NCBI GenBank assembly: GCA_033964015.1
Contig: CM066919.1
Span: 14,859,646-14,923,645, forward strand
Origin: Scolanthus callimorphus
Taxonomy: Eukaryota > Cnidaria > Anthozoa > Actiniaria > Edwardsiidae
Reading direction: 5' to 3'
Length of the DNA stretch: 64,000 nucleotides
Shown here: piece after piece, positions 24,188 through 64,000 of the stretch
Layout of the letters: the number at the start of each line of letters is the position of its first letter
Position numbering within the stretch: the first letter of the stretch is position 1
The notes under the pieces: generated by a model
Databases searched by the model: none
What the model was told of the DNA's origin: nothing
Seen by the model: only the letters and a program-made list of their open reading frames with translations
Position numbers and translations under genes: made by a program

Positions 24188-27100
24188 CTTAGAGCCAATG
24201 TCAAGGTTAACTACAAATATGGTTGTACAATATTATCAAAACCGTTTAATGGCCGACACTGTTTTGTGCCAGATTGTATCAATAAAATAAGGACGACAGT
24301 TTGAACAATGCGTGCCTGACTGCTCTTCTTGTTGAATAGACTTTAAAGGGAGCCTCTCACGATATGCGCATGCTCCAGGAGCGATCACTCTAATTCCTCC
24401 GCAAAACTAATTAGACCATCCTATCAGATACCTATTTAAGATTATGTAAAGTTAAAAAAATATATGGTACGATGGATCGAGAAATAGGGAGATTATAAAG
24501 GATTGTTTCCGAGGTTTTTAGCCTTCCTTCGCTGGCCATCGTTACGGGACTTTTGTTTTGAGGTGCACAGAAGAGCTCTGCAGTTGCGTGACACGCTCGC
24601 TTTAAAGTAGGTAGAGTATTTCTTGTAGAAATAGACCTCGACTTTTGAAATAGACCTCGAAATGTAATGCTCGTGTTTATTCGGGATATTGAGACACAAG
24701 TAGGAATTCGAGTATGTCGCCCTAATCTCCGGCCATTTTGGAATAGAAGACTAGTTATTTCTCTTGTATTAAAAAATTACCGCTAAACGACTGTGCCTGC
24801 CCCTTCTTGACTATTTGCTTACACGAGACCGGCAGATTCCATGCTGTCTTTATGTTTACAGTACTAGTAGACGAGACAATGGTACTGGTAGATCGGTAGT
24901 CGAATTCTGCATCGGCAAAGGCATCAAGACGCGAAATAGTTTGGAAATTTCTTCTCAAATGAATCGAGGAGGGCTTCAATTAAAATTGCATTGCTACACT
25001 TTGTCTTTGAGGACAAGTTCAACTTCGTTTTCGCGAGTTGGAGGCGCCATTTTATGTTTTTCAACCGCTGTTCATCTCCTTAAAGGACTCAATCGTAAAA
25101 GACATGCGATTTCTAGCATTTCTTCTCTGCTTTGATGGCGGCTCAGCCATCCTGCTACAAAATCGAAGGGTGCTAGATCATTTTGAGCCCTTTCGCAATG
25201 ACAGAAGCCCAGAAATTGTGTACTTGCACTCTTTCGCAAACAACCGCCATTGCGACACGACTCAAAACAATCGCTAGATTTGCCTTATATACCGTATTTC
25301 GCGCATGTCAACTTTAGGAAACGCTGTTCTTTCTTTCTGGGGGCTCAGAAAATAGCTACAGAGTTCTGAGAGCAGATTTTTCCGCTATTGGTTGTTACAA
25401 ATTAACTCTCGCACGCAAAACAAAGGAAATAATATGTACAACACACATAATTGAAGTATAATTTGAATAAATTTGTTTTTCTGTGACTACATGTGAGTTT
25501 ATTTGAGCAAGAAAACGACGAAAATGCGACGTATTTTCGCCCAATCGTGTTAACCCCGTGTTCCCTGTTCAGCCGCCATTTTGAAAATTTGAAATTTGGA
25601 AGGGGTGGAGCTATGCCCTTATATAGCGCGGGTCCGTGTTTAAGTCACATTAGTTTTTTCTTTGATTTACCTCATTTACACTCCGTGAATTCATTACTGA
25701 TAAGTTAAACTTTGTTTTTGATCGCAAAAAATAGCTTTGAATGGTCAAATTCAGTAAACACTAGAATAGAGCTGCAAACGTAGAACTGCTAAGATTTTTG
25801 CATAACTGTTCCCAATTCCGGACACACTGAAACTTCAGAGTAAACCTAACTGTCCTAGCTTATTTTGCTTGGTTTGTAAATTTTCATAGCTAAAAAGAGT
25901 ATAAACCCAGCGTCTGCGCTGCATACAAATCATGGACGCTAGAAACTAATTCAAAGATTGCAAACCAGACATTGAAATGTATTGAAAAAATTGACTTCAC
26001 TCTCCAGATATTATAATGCAATCACTCTGCAATGAGTTTGTTGTTCAAATGATGCAAATGATAAAGTAAAATTTGACGCAAGAAATAGTGATCTTAGGAC
26101 TAGAAGTCCAGCATTCGAAATCGAAACGTAATATCGAAAGCAAAGATAGATAGGAAAGGGCGATAAATATTGATAAAGTCTAATACGTAGGACTCTATTT
26201 ATGGTTATTACCCTTATCTAAAGTATGCTATGACGCGAAAAATGCAAACATGGACGGAATTAGGGTCACTGACTGTACGTATAAGGTGTTAGAACATCCA
26301 AACAGAACTTTAGATGAAATATTTTTTGCCTTCCAAAGATAAAAATATCGCGTAAATCTCTAAAGAATATGGTCGCGGGTTTTGCGAACATTAACCTTTT
26401 TTAGCATCACATTTTTTGAAATTAGCGTTAAATAATTTTGTTTCACTCGTCAGGGGTTGGGGGGGGGGGTTCCTTTTCTTTCACTCCCCTACACCTCCCG
26501 GCTTTTGTGATAAGTACACCAAAACCAACGCATGTTTTTTCCAAAACAAAACAAAAGGCACCTCTCGGCTCGGACCCAATCTCGTCCACAGAGCCTTCGG
26601 CCTTCATTAGACGGAATGCAACTTACAAGGCTCTGGGGAATCGGACTTTTTGAGCATACACAGAAAATACAAAGACGAACAGATATCCTACGAGTCATCT
26701 GTGCCTCTGACCACCCATTCGTCCACAGGGATACCATCCGTGGAGAATGGCGTGCATTTTAGGAAGAGACAGAGAAAGGAAAACTACATCCAAACCATCA
26801 GACAAGGGTATCAGATAATTAGAAATACCAAACCAAGTACAGAACAGTGCTAGTATGAGTAGAAGTACTTCAATCTTGACTTGAGTCATACCCTTCCCTT
26901 GCAGGAGTCCATAAACAAGGATACTCGACACGCTTATCAACATCACTTTTAGGCAATGTCTTGTTATACAGCTGTTGGGTGAACTGAATAGATCGAGGAG
27001 CGAGGAAGTACATTGAATATTTCAGGACGCCACATTCAAACTAACAACCAACTGTCTACAAAAGAGAGGCAAATTATTAAACGAGAAGGTATTTTTAGAC

Positions 27101-27660
27101 AAGGCATTTTAACGTGTTTTCAATTCGCTCCTCTGATGCTTGTCGGGTTAAAAGTCACAGAGAGAATGTTCACTCGAGTTCGCACTTTCTAACGCGTGGC
27201 TAGAGACAAGTAAATAGTGTCATTTCAATATAACGAATCCTATAGGTTTTTAGAAAGGCTGCTAAGAAACTCGGAGAAGCGAGATTAAGCTGAGAATCAA
27301 AGAACAATACGATATCAAAATCAACATGCTGCACACGCGTCTTGCGGCGGAAGGCACTGAACGAAAGGCGAAACCCTATATCTATGCTATTACTCAGAAT
27401 GGAATATTATTGGTTAGACTGGGTAGATTCGAGGCCTTGAGGTCGTGTAGATTACTGACATAGGACAGCTGTCTCTCGAGTGATCTACACAAAAACATAG
27501 AGCCCAATAAAAGTCTCAAGGCGCTCCCTGAAATTCTCGACATTCCAGGCCATCCGCGTTAAATAGCGTGCATGCGATGCGGGCATTTGCTATCAATTGC
27601 TAGATTGCTAGTCGCAGTTCAGGTCGCAAATTGTGGGCGCTCACAACAACACTCGGCAAC
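24188..27660. other. Unassigned DNA upstream of the tropomyosin-like gene
   Basis: I find no supportable gene. Reading frames of 60-106 codons occur on both strands without recognisable domains. Near 26460 there is a G run. A possible AG acceptor (GTTCAG, 27617-27622) lies just before the tropomyosin-like start, so a 5' untranslated exon may be in this stretch. Confidence 0.45.
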
Positions 27661-28422
27661 ATGTCTACCGAAGCGGCGCAAACCATGATGGACAAGGTCC
27701 GAGAGAAGATGCAAAGGATTAAAGACAAGATCGAGGAGGCAGAGGAGCGAGAAAGCATGGCTAAAATGCTCCTCAAGGACGCAGAGGAGCGCGCGTACCA
27801 GCACGAGTCCGACGTGGACTCCATGCAAAAGCGTATCGATCTGTTGTCCGGCGACCTGGAGAAGACAACAGAAGCGTACGAGGAGAAGAAGGGCAAGCTA
27901 GACTCCATAGAGGAAAACATGGAAACTGATGACACGGTTGTGCGCGAGCTTGAAAGCGTAGAATTAGAGGGCGATGAGCGGCTTTCGGAGTTGGAGGAAA
28001 GTCTGAAAGAAGCAGTCGCCACTGCCGACCAGAAGGAGCATAGCAATCTTGAGATCAATCAGAAAATCGCCGTTACGGAGTCCGAACTGCTAAGGGTAAC
28101 GACTCGTCTAGAGGTAGCCATGGAAGCAATGGGACGACTAGAATCGGCAGTCGACGAAACAAGCGAAAATATGAAAAGCTTGGAACAGAAGGACAGCGAC
28201 GCCTCCGTCTGGGAAGCAGAGACCGAGGAGAAGATTCGCTTCTTAAACGAGCAGCTCAAAGAAGTGTTAGTGCGAGCGGAGGATGCCGAGAGACGGTGCG
28301 CACCTTTGGAACGAGCACTGGACGAGCTTAGCACACAGATAGAAAGTACGCGGGCCATGAAGAAAGACGTGGAGGAAGAAATGGAAAGCATGGTGGATCT
28401 AGTAGAGGAGAGCATCGACTAG
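27661..28422 (+). CDS. Tropomyosin-like coiled-coil protein, single exon
   Basis: The 253-residue product is one continuous alpha-helical coiled coil with heptads, no Pro in the rod, and very high Glu/Lys content. The family would bind along actin filaments as a parallel dimer. It begins MSTEAAQTMMDKVREKMQRI and ends in an acidic tail. Phrases such as KIEEAEERE, LDELSTQIE and the overall layout resemble cnidarian tropomyosins, which are often nearer 250 than the vertebrate 284 residues. The ATG at 27661 has A at -3; an upstream in-frame codon at 27631 gives no better N terminus. No intron interrupts the frame. Another long coiled-coil family cannot be excluded, because such composition gives weak specific signatures. 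Confidence 0.82.
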   Translation: MSTEAAQTMMDKVREKMQRIKDKIEEAEERESMAKMLLKDAEERAYQHESDVDSMQKRIDLLSGDLEKTTEAYEEKKGKLDSIEENMETDDTVVRELESVELEGDERLSELEESLKEAVATADQKEHSNLEINQKIAVTESELLRVTTRLEVAMEAMGRLESAVDETSENMKSLEQKDSDASVWEAETEEKIRFLNEQLKEVLVRAEDAERRCAPLERALDELSTQIESTRAMKKDVEEEMESMVDLVEESID

Positions 28423-28933
28423 GTATATCATGGACCCGCCCTGCACTATTAGTCAGGTATCAAGCACCGAGTTTTGCACACTAGCGATTTCGATATATAG
28501 TGGACTGTAGGCACCAGGACTGTAGATATCTCGTGACAAAAAAAGACTAGGTTAACTGGCAATTACACATCGTGCAAAGAGGGGCTGATGAGCATCACAG
28601 TAATAGCATCAGAACAAAACTCAAATTGTTTTCACATTTAGTTTGATTGTACTGTGATTTGATGCCTATCCCTCTCTATGCACAAGCGCTAGTATTAGAC
28701 TACTTGCTACAATTAATCTATGCCACACAGTGCATTCAAACTAGGATATTCCCAGCGATCGATTCACACGCTTGATCTCACAACAAGACGACTGACAAGT
28801 TCTTCTAGCATCCTAATATATTTCTCAGCCTATCTAATATCTATATTGAGAGAACCAGCGAACATTTGGAATTATAGTATTAATTTAATTGTATTTCTTC
28901 GCCTATTTCTGCGTTGTTGTCTGATACAAGATC

Positions 28934-28939
28934 AATAAA
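28934..28939 (+). terminator. Candidate polyadenylation signal
   Basis: AATAAA about 510 bp after the tropomyosin-like stop codon is the first strong poly(A) hexamer I noticed downstream. Its use is an inference. Confidence 0.35.
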
Positions 28940-29722
28940 AGATCTGGCAATTGAGATTGTGTTGGGTTATTGTATGGGCAATGCATGTTTTTTAAGGGCA
29001 AAATCGTGCGTTGAAGGACAATATAGTTCCAAATATAAACAACAGAATGTGTTGGTGGAAGAAAGACATAACTTTTACTCGCTACGCTTGATGAGTTGTG
29101 CCCACTTGTGAACAGACTTCATGTTATCAAGCCATATATGGCATGCAATGCCCTTCAATTAAAGGGCTATATATTTGGCATAGCTGCCACTCCGGCGATT
29201 GAAGCATTTTCTGCCGTCAGCAATACAAATACAAACAAAAGCCTGGTCTGTGGAGTTTGCCTCTTAGATACCATTCTTGTATATATACCGTTTCCGGGAA
29301 ACGTTGTCACCCCAAAAGCCTATAAGCTTGAAGCGCAAAGGATAATGGGGGCATCTAAACTGCTACTGTTTAATCTGAATTCAGACAGTTATCGCAACCA
29401 CAGGTAACATCATTAAATTTCAGCACATTTCTAAGCATGTTTGTTTCTAATATTTTACAAAAATTTAAATAAATCTTTACCCATACTCCCTAGCGCACCA
29501 AGCTTCGGTGCTTTTTCCAGTGACAACGTATCCCGGAAACGGTATATGCTTGTCCGTTGCATTCTTGTAGAATATCCTCGTGTTTGATCGAACAGCTATG
29601 CTGTTTCCTCGGGTCGCCGCGTGACAAATAGATGAAAGGTCACGCCTTGTGCAATCAGTCATGCAATCTACTTTTCGATGGTATCAGAAGGCTTATGTTA
29701 CACCCAGCACGCAATACCGACG
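28940..29722. other. Unassigned DNA between tropomyosin-like gene and SINE
   Basis: The phrase ATATACCGTTTCCGGGAAACG (29282-29302) has a near-inverse TATCCCGGAAACGGTATAT at 29530-29548, so a small inverted-repeat element of about 270 bp is likely. No gene is seen. Confidence 0.45.
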
Positions 29723-30110
29723 ACCGGTTAGCGCAGTGGTAGAGCGCCGGGCTTATGTGCGGGAGGTTGGGAGTTCAAACCCCGGCCGGGCCAACACTCA
29801 GGGTCTTTTTCTAATAATTGAGGAGAAGGTGCTGCCTTTGCCCTAATATCTGCAAATGGTTAGACCTTCGCGTCTTCTCGGATAAGGACGTTAAACCGTA
29901 GGTCCCGTCTCTCACATACACTACACTAACCGGAACCAGAGGGACGTTAAAGAACCACGGGGACGCGGGAGTGACCATCCCCAGTGTATAGGGCTCACAC
30001 CCATACTAACATGGTCGAGCGTTTCATACATGAGCTTCTAGCTCGGGAGATTGGGTGACTACTCCCCACGTTATCGACTTAAAATAAATCATTTACATTA
30101 CATTTTTACA
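29723..30110 (+). repeat. tRNA-derived SINE
   Basis: The head looks like a tRNA: a polymerase III box A (TTAGCGCAGTGGTAGAGC, near 29728) and box B (GAGTTCAAACCCC, near 29772) at tRNA spacing. The acceptor-stem halves pair imperfectly and no CCA-like end follows; instead an unrelated 300-bp body continues to an AT-rich tail. This is a SINE rather than a functional tRNA gene. The body is shared with 12244-12330. Confidence 0.75.
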
Positions 30111-30785
30111 ATACTGCTACAAAGTTAACGGAAAAGCTCGTATCCAGATATCTGGTGATCTCAGTTCTCGAGCCAGCCCTCCCTGGGGAACAGGGTGGTA
30201 AAGGAGGGTAAGAATCTCGTTTCGTGGACAAAAATTAACGCTATTTCACGTTTCACGAAACAAAACAAAAACGCTGGTCGAGGTACTTAAACTCCAAACA
30301 TAACAAATCACGTCTCACGAATGGTAAAATCACGAATACAAAATGTAAATATTGGGGATCGACTCCCCATACCCGCAGCTCATAAGCTGAATTGCGCCGG
30401 GTCTCAACGGCGCCACTGGCAGCCAAGTGGTCATAAGCACAGACACTGAGGGTGGTCACTTGCGTCGGACAAGCCAAAATGTTTCTCTGACATAGAGCAT
30501 GGAAAAGACCCTGATTTCCGTCTAATAGTATGTGTTTGATATTTTCGTCTAGAAAAATCTTCGAGTTTGCCGTTTTTTGCTAGGACATTTTGAATTCCAC
30601 TGAGAAAAACTACCAATTGACTGGGTCTCATTGGAAAGACGTGAAACAAAGTAGAACAAAGTTAAACTCCCAACTTGAACCAGTTTCGTCCGAGACCCGA
30701 ACAGAAGGACCACAGCGGTGAGAGAGACCCAGCGCCGTAACGCAGACCAACCGTGCTTCCCTCCGAATCTCGGAGACTATTAGAT

Positions 30786-30986
30786 CCCGTCCACACTACA
30801 CCGTTTTCAAACGAAAACGGATACTTTTTGCTCCGTTTTCAAAACGATTTGCGTCCACACTTATCGTTTTCGTATTGTTTTCGCCGTTTTCGGTGTCGTT
30901 TTCCGGGCGTTGTAGTGTGGACGATAGCCGTATCCGGAGCAAAATGTATCCGTTTTCGTTTGAAAACGATGTAGTGTGGACGGGGC
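30786..30986. repeat. Fold-back MITE, GTCCACAC family, copy 1
   Basis: Ends CCCGTCCACACTACACCG and the inverse. The interior is rich in GTTTTC/GAAAAC. A close copy is at 38611-38829. Confidence 0.8.
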
Positions 30987-31958
30987 CTTAGGTAACTCCC
31001 GTTTCACGAGGTGTCGTTTCCCCGACACAAAAAGATGTATTTCACGTTTCTCAACCAAAAGAGGAACATTTTTGTCAATATTTTTTTTTTCAGGAATTCA
31101 AGAATCGTTTACGAGTATGCGAGTGTTTTGTTGTTCGGGACCATTTTCCAGAACCCAGAAGAACGAAGGCTCTGGCCAGTTATTTTAGTTTCCGAGTGGA
31201 AATATGGTGGGAAAGGGATAACACGATTGATCGAAGGGAATACTGATGAGGGCAAGATAGAAATGATGCAAAATGTGGCACAAGGGAGATTATAAAATGT
31301 CTGGTTTTCGTGCGACAAGTTCTAATACCCAAAAAACTTCTAATTACTATCAATGTCAGTCTCCATGAGAATGATACTTAAATTTAGAATGGATTTTTTG
31401 GACAAAGAATGACATTTGTGTGAAAATACTGCCCCTGAGAAGCCTGCTGACCAGTGTAGCGAGGGATTGGTATGCTGACCGGTATCAGTTCATCTCCCTG
31501 CTGGGCCGGTGGTAATTATTGAGAGGGTGTGCTCCAAGTGAAACATCCCGCATCTTAAGATTTTCGGACATACGAATACATTAACATAGTAAAATTTACG
31601 ACGGTCAGGATTTTTTAGATATAATTTAGTTGCCAAAGACTTGCTGAAAAGTGGACATGTTCAGTGTGTTTTCAAAACAAGTACAGCACCTTACTTTTTC
31701 TAAAACGAATCTACAAAGGTCAACTATAGGTAAATAGTTTTCGCCTTTATTTCCCGCAACTGGCTTAGATAGCCGAGTATGGAAAAGCGACCACCGCAAA
31801 GACAACATAGCAGCGCTTATACGGATGCTAAAAAATGTAACAAATTGTGTCTTGATGTCAGTAGCCTTCGTGGTCTAGCGACGCCATTATAACGGCAAAT
31901 CCAATTTCCTCGTTTCGATTAAGAATGATTTCAAGTTTCATTTCAAAACTACGGCCCT

Positions 31959-32418
31959 TAAAGGCTGGTTTCCATATAATCTCTTCGGTCTCATCAGTCT
32001 CGCCGATCGCATGAAATTGTGCACGCGCGATCCATGAGATTCATGCGATTCGATGCGATCGTATGTTTCCATATAATCTCACCGATCGCATAGAATATGA
32101 ATCTATTGTGCGCCATTTTGAAAGTGTACGCGACCGAGATGACTGCTGGTCTCAAAACAATGAATTCTGGGATACATTCCGATCGCATCAGTCGCTTTCG
32201 AACGCTTTTGAATGTCTCCATATAATCTCATTCAATCGCATGCGATCTCCTGGATAGAACAGTGTTCTATACGCGCGATCGCGATCGCCCCGATCGTTTC
32301 AGTCTCTTCCGATCGCGAGAGAAGTGTTTCCATATAATCGCATGGATCGCGAGCGCACTATTTCATGCGACTGGCGAGACTGAAGAGATCGGCGCGATTA
32401 TATGGAAACCAGCCTTTA
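31959..32418. repeat. MITE with internal CATATAATC boxes
   Basis: Inverted ends TAAAGGCTGGTTTCCATATA. The interior repeats TTTCCATATAATC/GATCGC several times in both orientations (near 32064, 32216 and 32328), so the end sequence is echoed inside. No coding capacity. Confidence 0.8.
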
Positions 32419-32711
32419 GTACATCAATTAATCAAATATAAATGATGGTCACATTACAACATTGGAAGACATATTCACATCTACATGAGATGACGGTACG
32501 TTTCCAAACTGGAGAGTGTCTCCTCGATAATTACAGGGGTGGGGGGAGATCGAAATTTTGTAAATAATGGTAATTGACCTAAGTGGAATGCAATTTGGGC
32601 AGAAATCATACGCGTGATTTCAAAATCGAACGAGCGGCGCGAGGTCGATTTGAAATCACAAGTATGATTTCTGACTAAACTTGCACGACACGAAGGTCAA
32701 TTACCACTTAG

Positions 32712-32934
32712 TCTTTATTATATCCATGTTGAAATTATTTCATCGAAAATATTTTTTCGCACCAAATTAAGGGAAATAATCAAAATTGAAAATGTAGCAC
32801 GCGCTAGAAATAGAACGTTCCCCTCGCGCGAGGTCAAAAATATTAAATCAGGTCAATTTAGGAATAAATTGACCTGCTGAGAACCAATCAGATTGCAGAA
32901 CGCGCGCGTGATTTCAACATGGATATAATAAAGA
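32712..32934. repeat. Short element with inverted ends
   Basis: Ends TCTTTATTATATCCATGTTG and the inverse enclose about 175 bp. A further palindrome (AAATCATAC...GTATGATTT) lies just left of it, at 32570-32710. Confidence 0.65.
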
Positions 32935-33363
32935 GTAAAATAAACAAATTAACTATATAACTATATAATAAAACAAGTATATTTTTTCAACGTTAATCAA
33001 TATATCATCATATCTAAATATTATATCTGTTGGCCTGGTTCGACAAATACGAGTTCCACACCCAGATGCATCATGGGTAATCATGGCAAGATGGCGGAGA
33101 ATAATTCAGAACCGTAGGAGGAAGCTGTAAAGATCACTCAAACGTCATAGACATATCTTGCAAGTGTTAAGAAGCATTCGGTATAGGTTCCAAGTCTAAA
33201 GCTATTCATGTGAGTGTTATTTCTACAATCATATTTTTCGCACATTGTCTGCATTTTTAGACCCGCTAAAAACAAATCGTCAAAAGCAACCATGACCTTG
33301 AAATTGATGTGAAGTGAAAAGGAAAGTGAAAAGATGGGGATTTGTGAATTCTAATGGCGATTC

Positions 33364-33724
33364 AGGGGCACCCAACGATCATTTTCGGTAAAATATCTGT
33401 TCGGATGACGAAACGAGAGCTGACAATTTCGCTTCAGAATTTTAAGCTTTAACTTTCTTATGTAGATTATAAGATCCAAAGGTGAAATTTTACTAGTTTT
33501 GGGGGTATTTTTGCCGTCGAAAAGGTCACCTAGAATTTTCGGATAGAGTTGGTATTTTCGGGAGACTTTATTTCAATCCCTAAAATTTTCGAAACCCAAG
33601 CTACGAAATCCGAACAGATATGAAATTCGTAGGGAATAAAAGTACCCAGTTTACAGTCATTTGTATGCTCGGTACCTAATGATTATAATGGATGTTTTAC
33701 GGCATTGTCTCGTTGGGTGCCCCT
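33364..33724. repeat. MITE with AGGGGCACCCAACGA ends
   Basis: AGGGGCACCCAACGA at the left and its inverse at the right enclose about 330 bp without coding potential. Between 30111 and 34179 I see only such elements and no gene. Confidence 0.7.
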
Positions 33725-34179
33725 GGGTATTCCAGGCTTGCTTTTCCCTTCCATCTTGCCCTGATTACCATGACCACGAACTCGTCTATTGTAGGTCCTT
33801 ATCAGGGAAATGAGGGCTTTGATATCTGGACACAATATCACATGGTAATAGAAAAACAATGACTTGATCTATGAGAAGATGTCATGCAATACATCAGTAC
33901 CATGGAATCCGTTAACTGACTCATTTCAATAAATAGAAACTCTGAGCAGCTGTTGTCTCTACAAAGCGTGATTGGACTCCAGTACAGTCACGTGGCGGGT
34001 GACGTGGAATTCAAGAAGCATTCTCTTATAAAGAATGATGTAACAAATGATGGTCCGTATGCGGTGGTCAAACGCGCCGTACCCCGCGTGCAGGCGTGTC
34101 CACCCTACGGTGCATGTTTGTTTTGCCTGGACATGGTTCGCCAAGCCAAACACACGACAAGTGGTAATCCAGCCAGGAA

Positions 34180-63910
<29,731 letters not shown>

Positions 63911-64000
63911 CTGTTGAAAGTGAAATGATAACTCTTTTCAATAACGCTGTACCAGAATAAATTGCATCTGGAAAAATACTGTATAGGGGTTAACAAGAAA

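Noticed and set aside
27600..28415. Ser-rich frames on the minus strand
   Set aside because: Antisense of the Glu/Lys-rich coiled-coil gene, whose codon use keeps the other strand open.
29723..29800. Functional tRNA gene
   Set aside because: Box A and B are good, but the acceptor stem mispairs and a SINE body follows directly.

Overview
The window is animal nuclear DNA, most likely from an anthozoan cnidarian (sea anemone or coral). Genes are split into short exons with GT/AG introns, the DNA is AT-rich, fold-back (MITE-like) repeats are dense, LINE remnants are present, and the gene families fit. The species cannot be named from sequence alone.

Layout. 1-10.4 kb: mostly unassigned DNA with a decayed LINE endonuclease fragment. 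10.4-21.2 kb (+): a complete eight-exon gene for a secreted protease: signal peptide, WAP domain, two thyroglobulin type-1 domains and a trypsin domain with an unusual Tyr at the oxyanion-hole position. Its introns hold a 5'-truncated LINE that was itself split by a MITE. 21.2-34 kb: repeats plus an intronless 253-residue tropomyosin-like gene at 27.7 kb. 34.2-63.9 kb (-): a DDX43-type DEAD-box RNA helicase gene with 16 recognised exons; its N terminus lies beyond the right edge.

Inside one intron of the RNA helicase gene sits the most striking object, an 11,143-bp DNA transposon (41024-52166). It has perfect 134-bp terminal inverted repeats and a perfect 9-bp target duplication. It carries two convergent genes: a spliced transposase-like gene (tandem Cys-rich zinc modules, NLS-like repeats, a core resembling DUF6589 proteins) and an intact RecQ-type DNA helicase. 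The two ATGs lie 36 and 62 bp inside the inverted repeats, so the ends may also be promoters.

A second unexpected pattern: the RNA helicase gene holds three unrelated minisatellites (42 bp x5, about 95 bp x11, 53 bp x18), and each repeats one of the gene's own exon-intron junctions, multiplying a splice donor or acceptor. The transposon landed in the last unit of one of them. In addition, six otherwise coherent reading frames each lack one base, all in the same direction, which points to assembly indels rather than dead genes.
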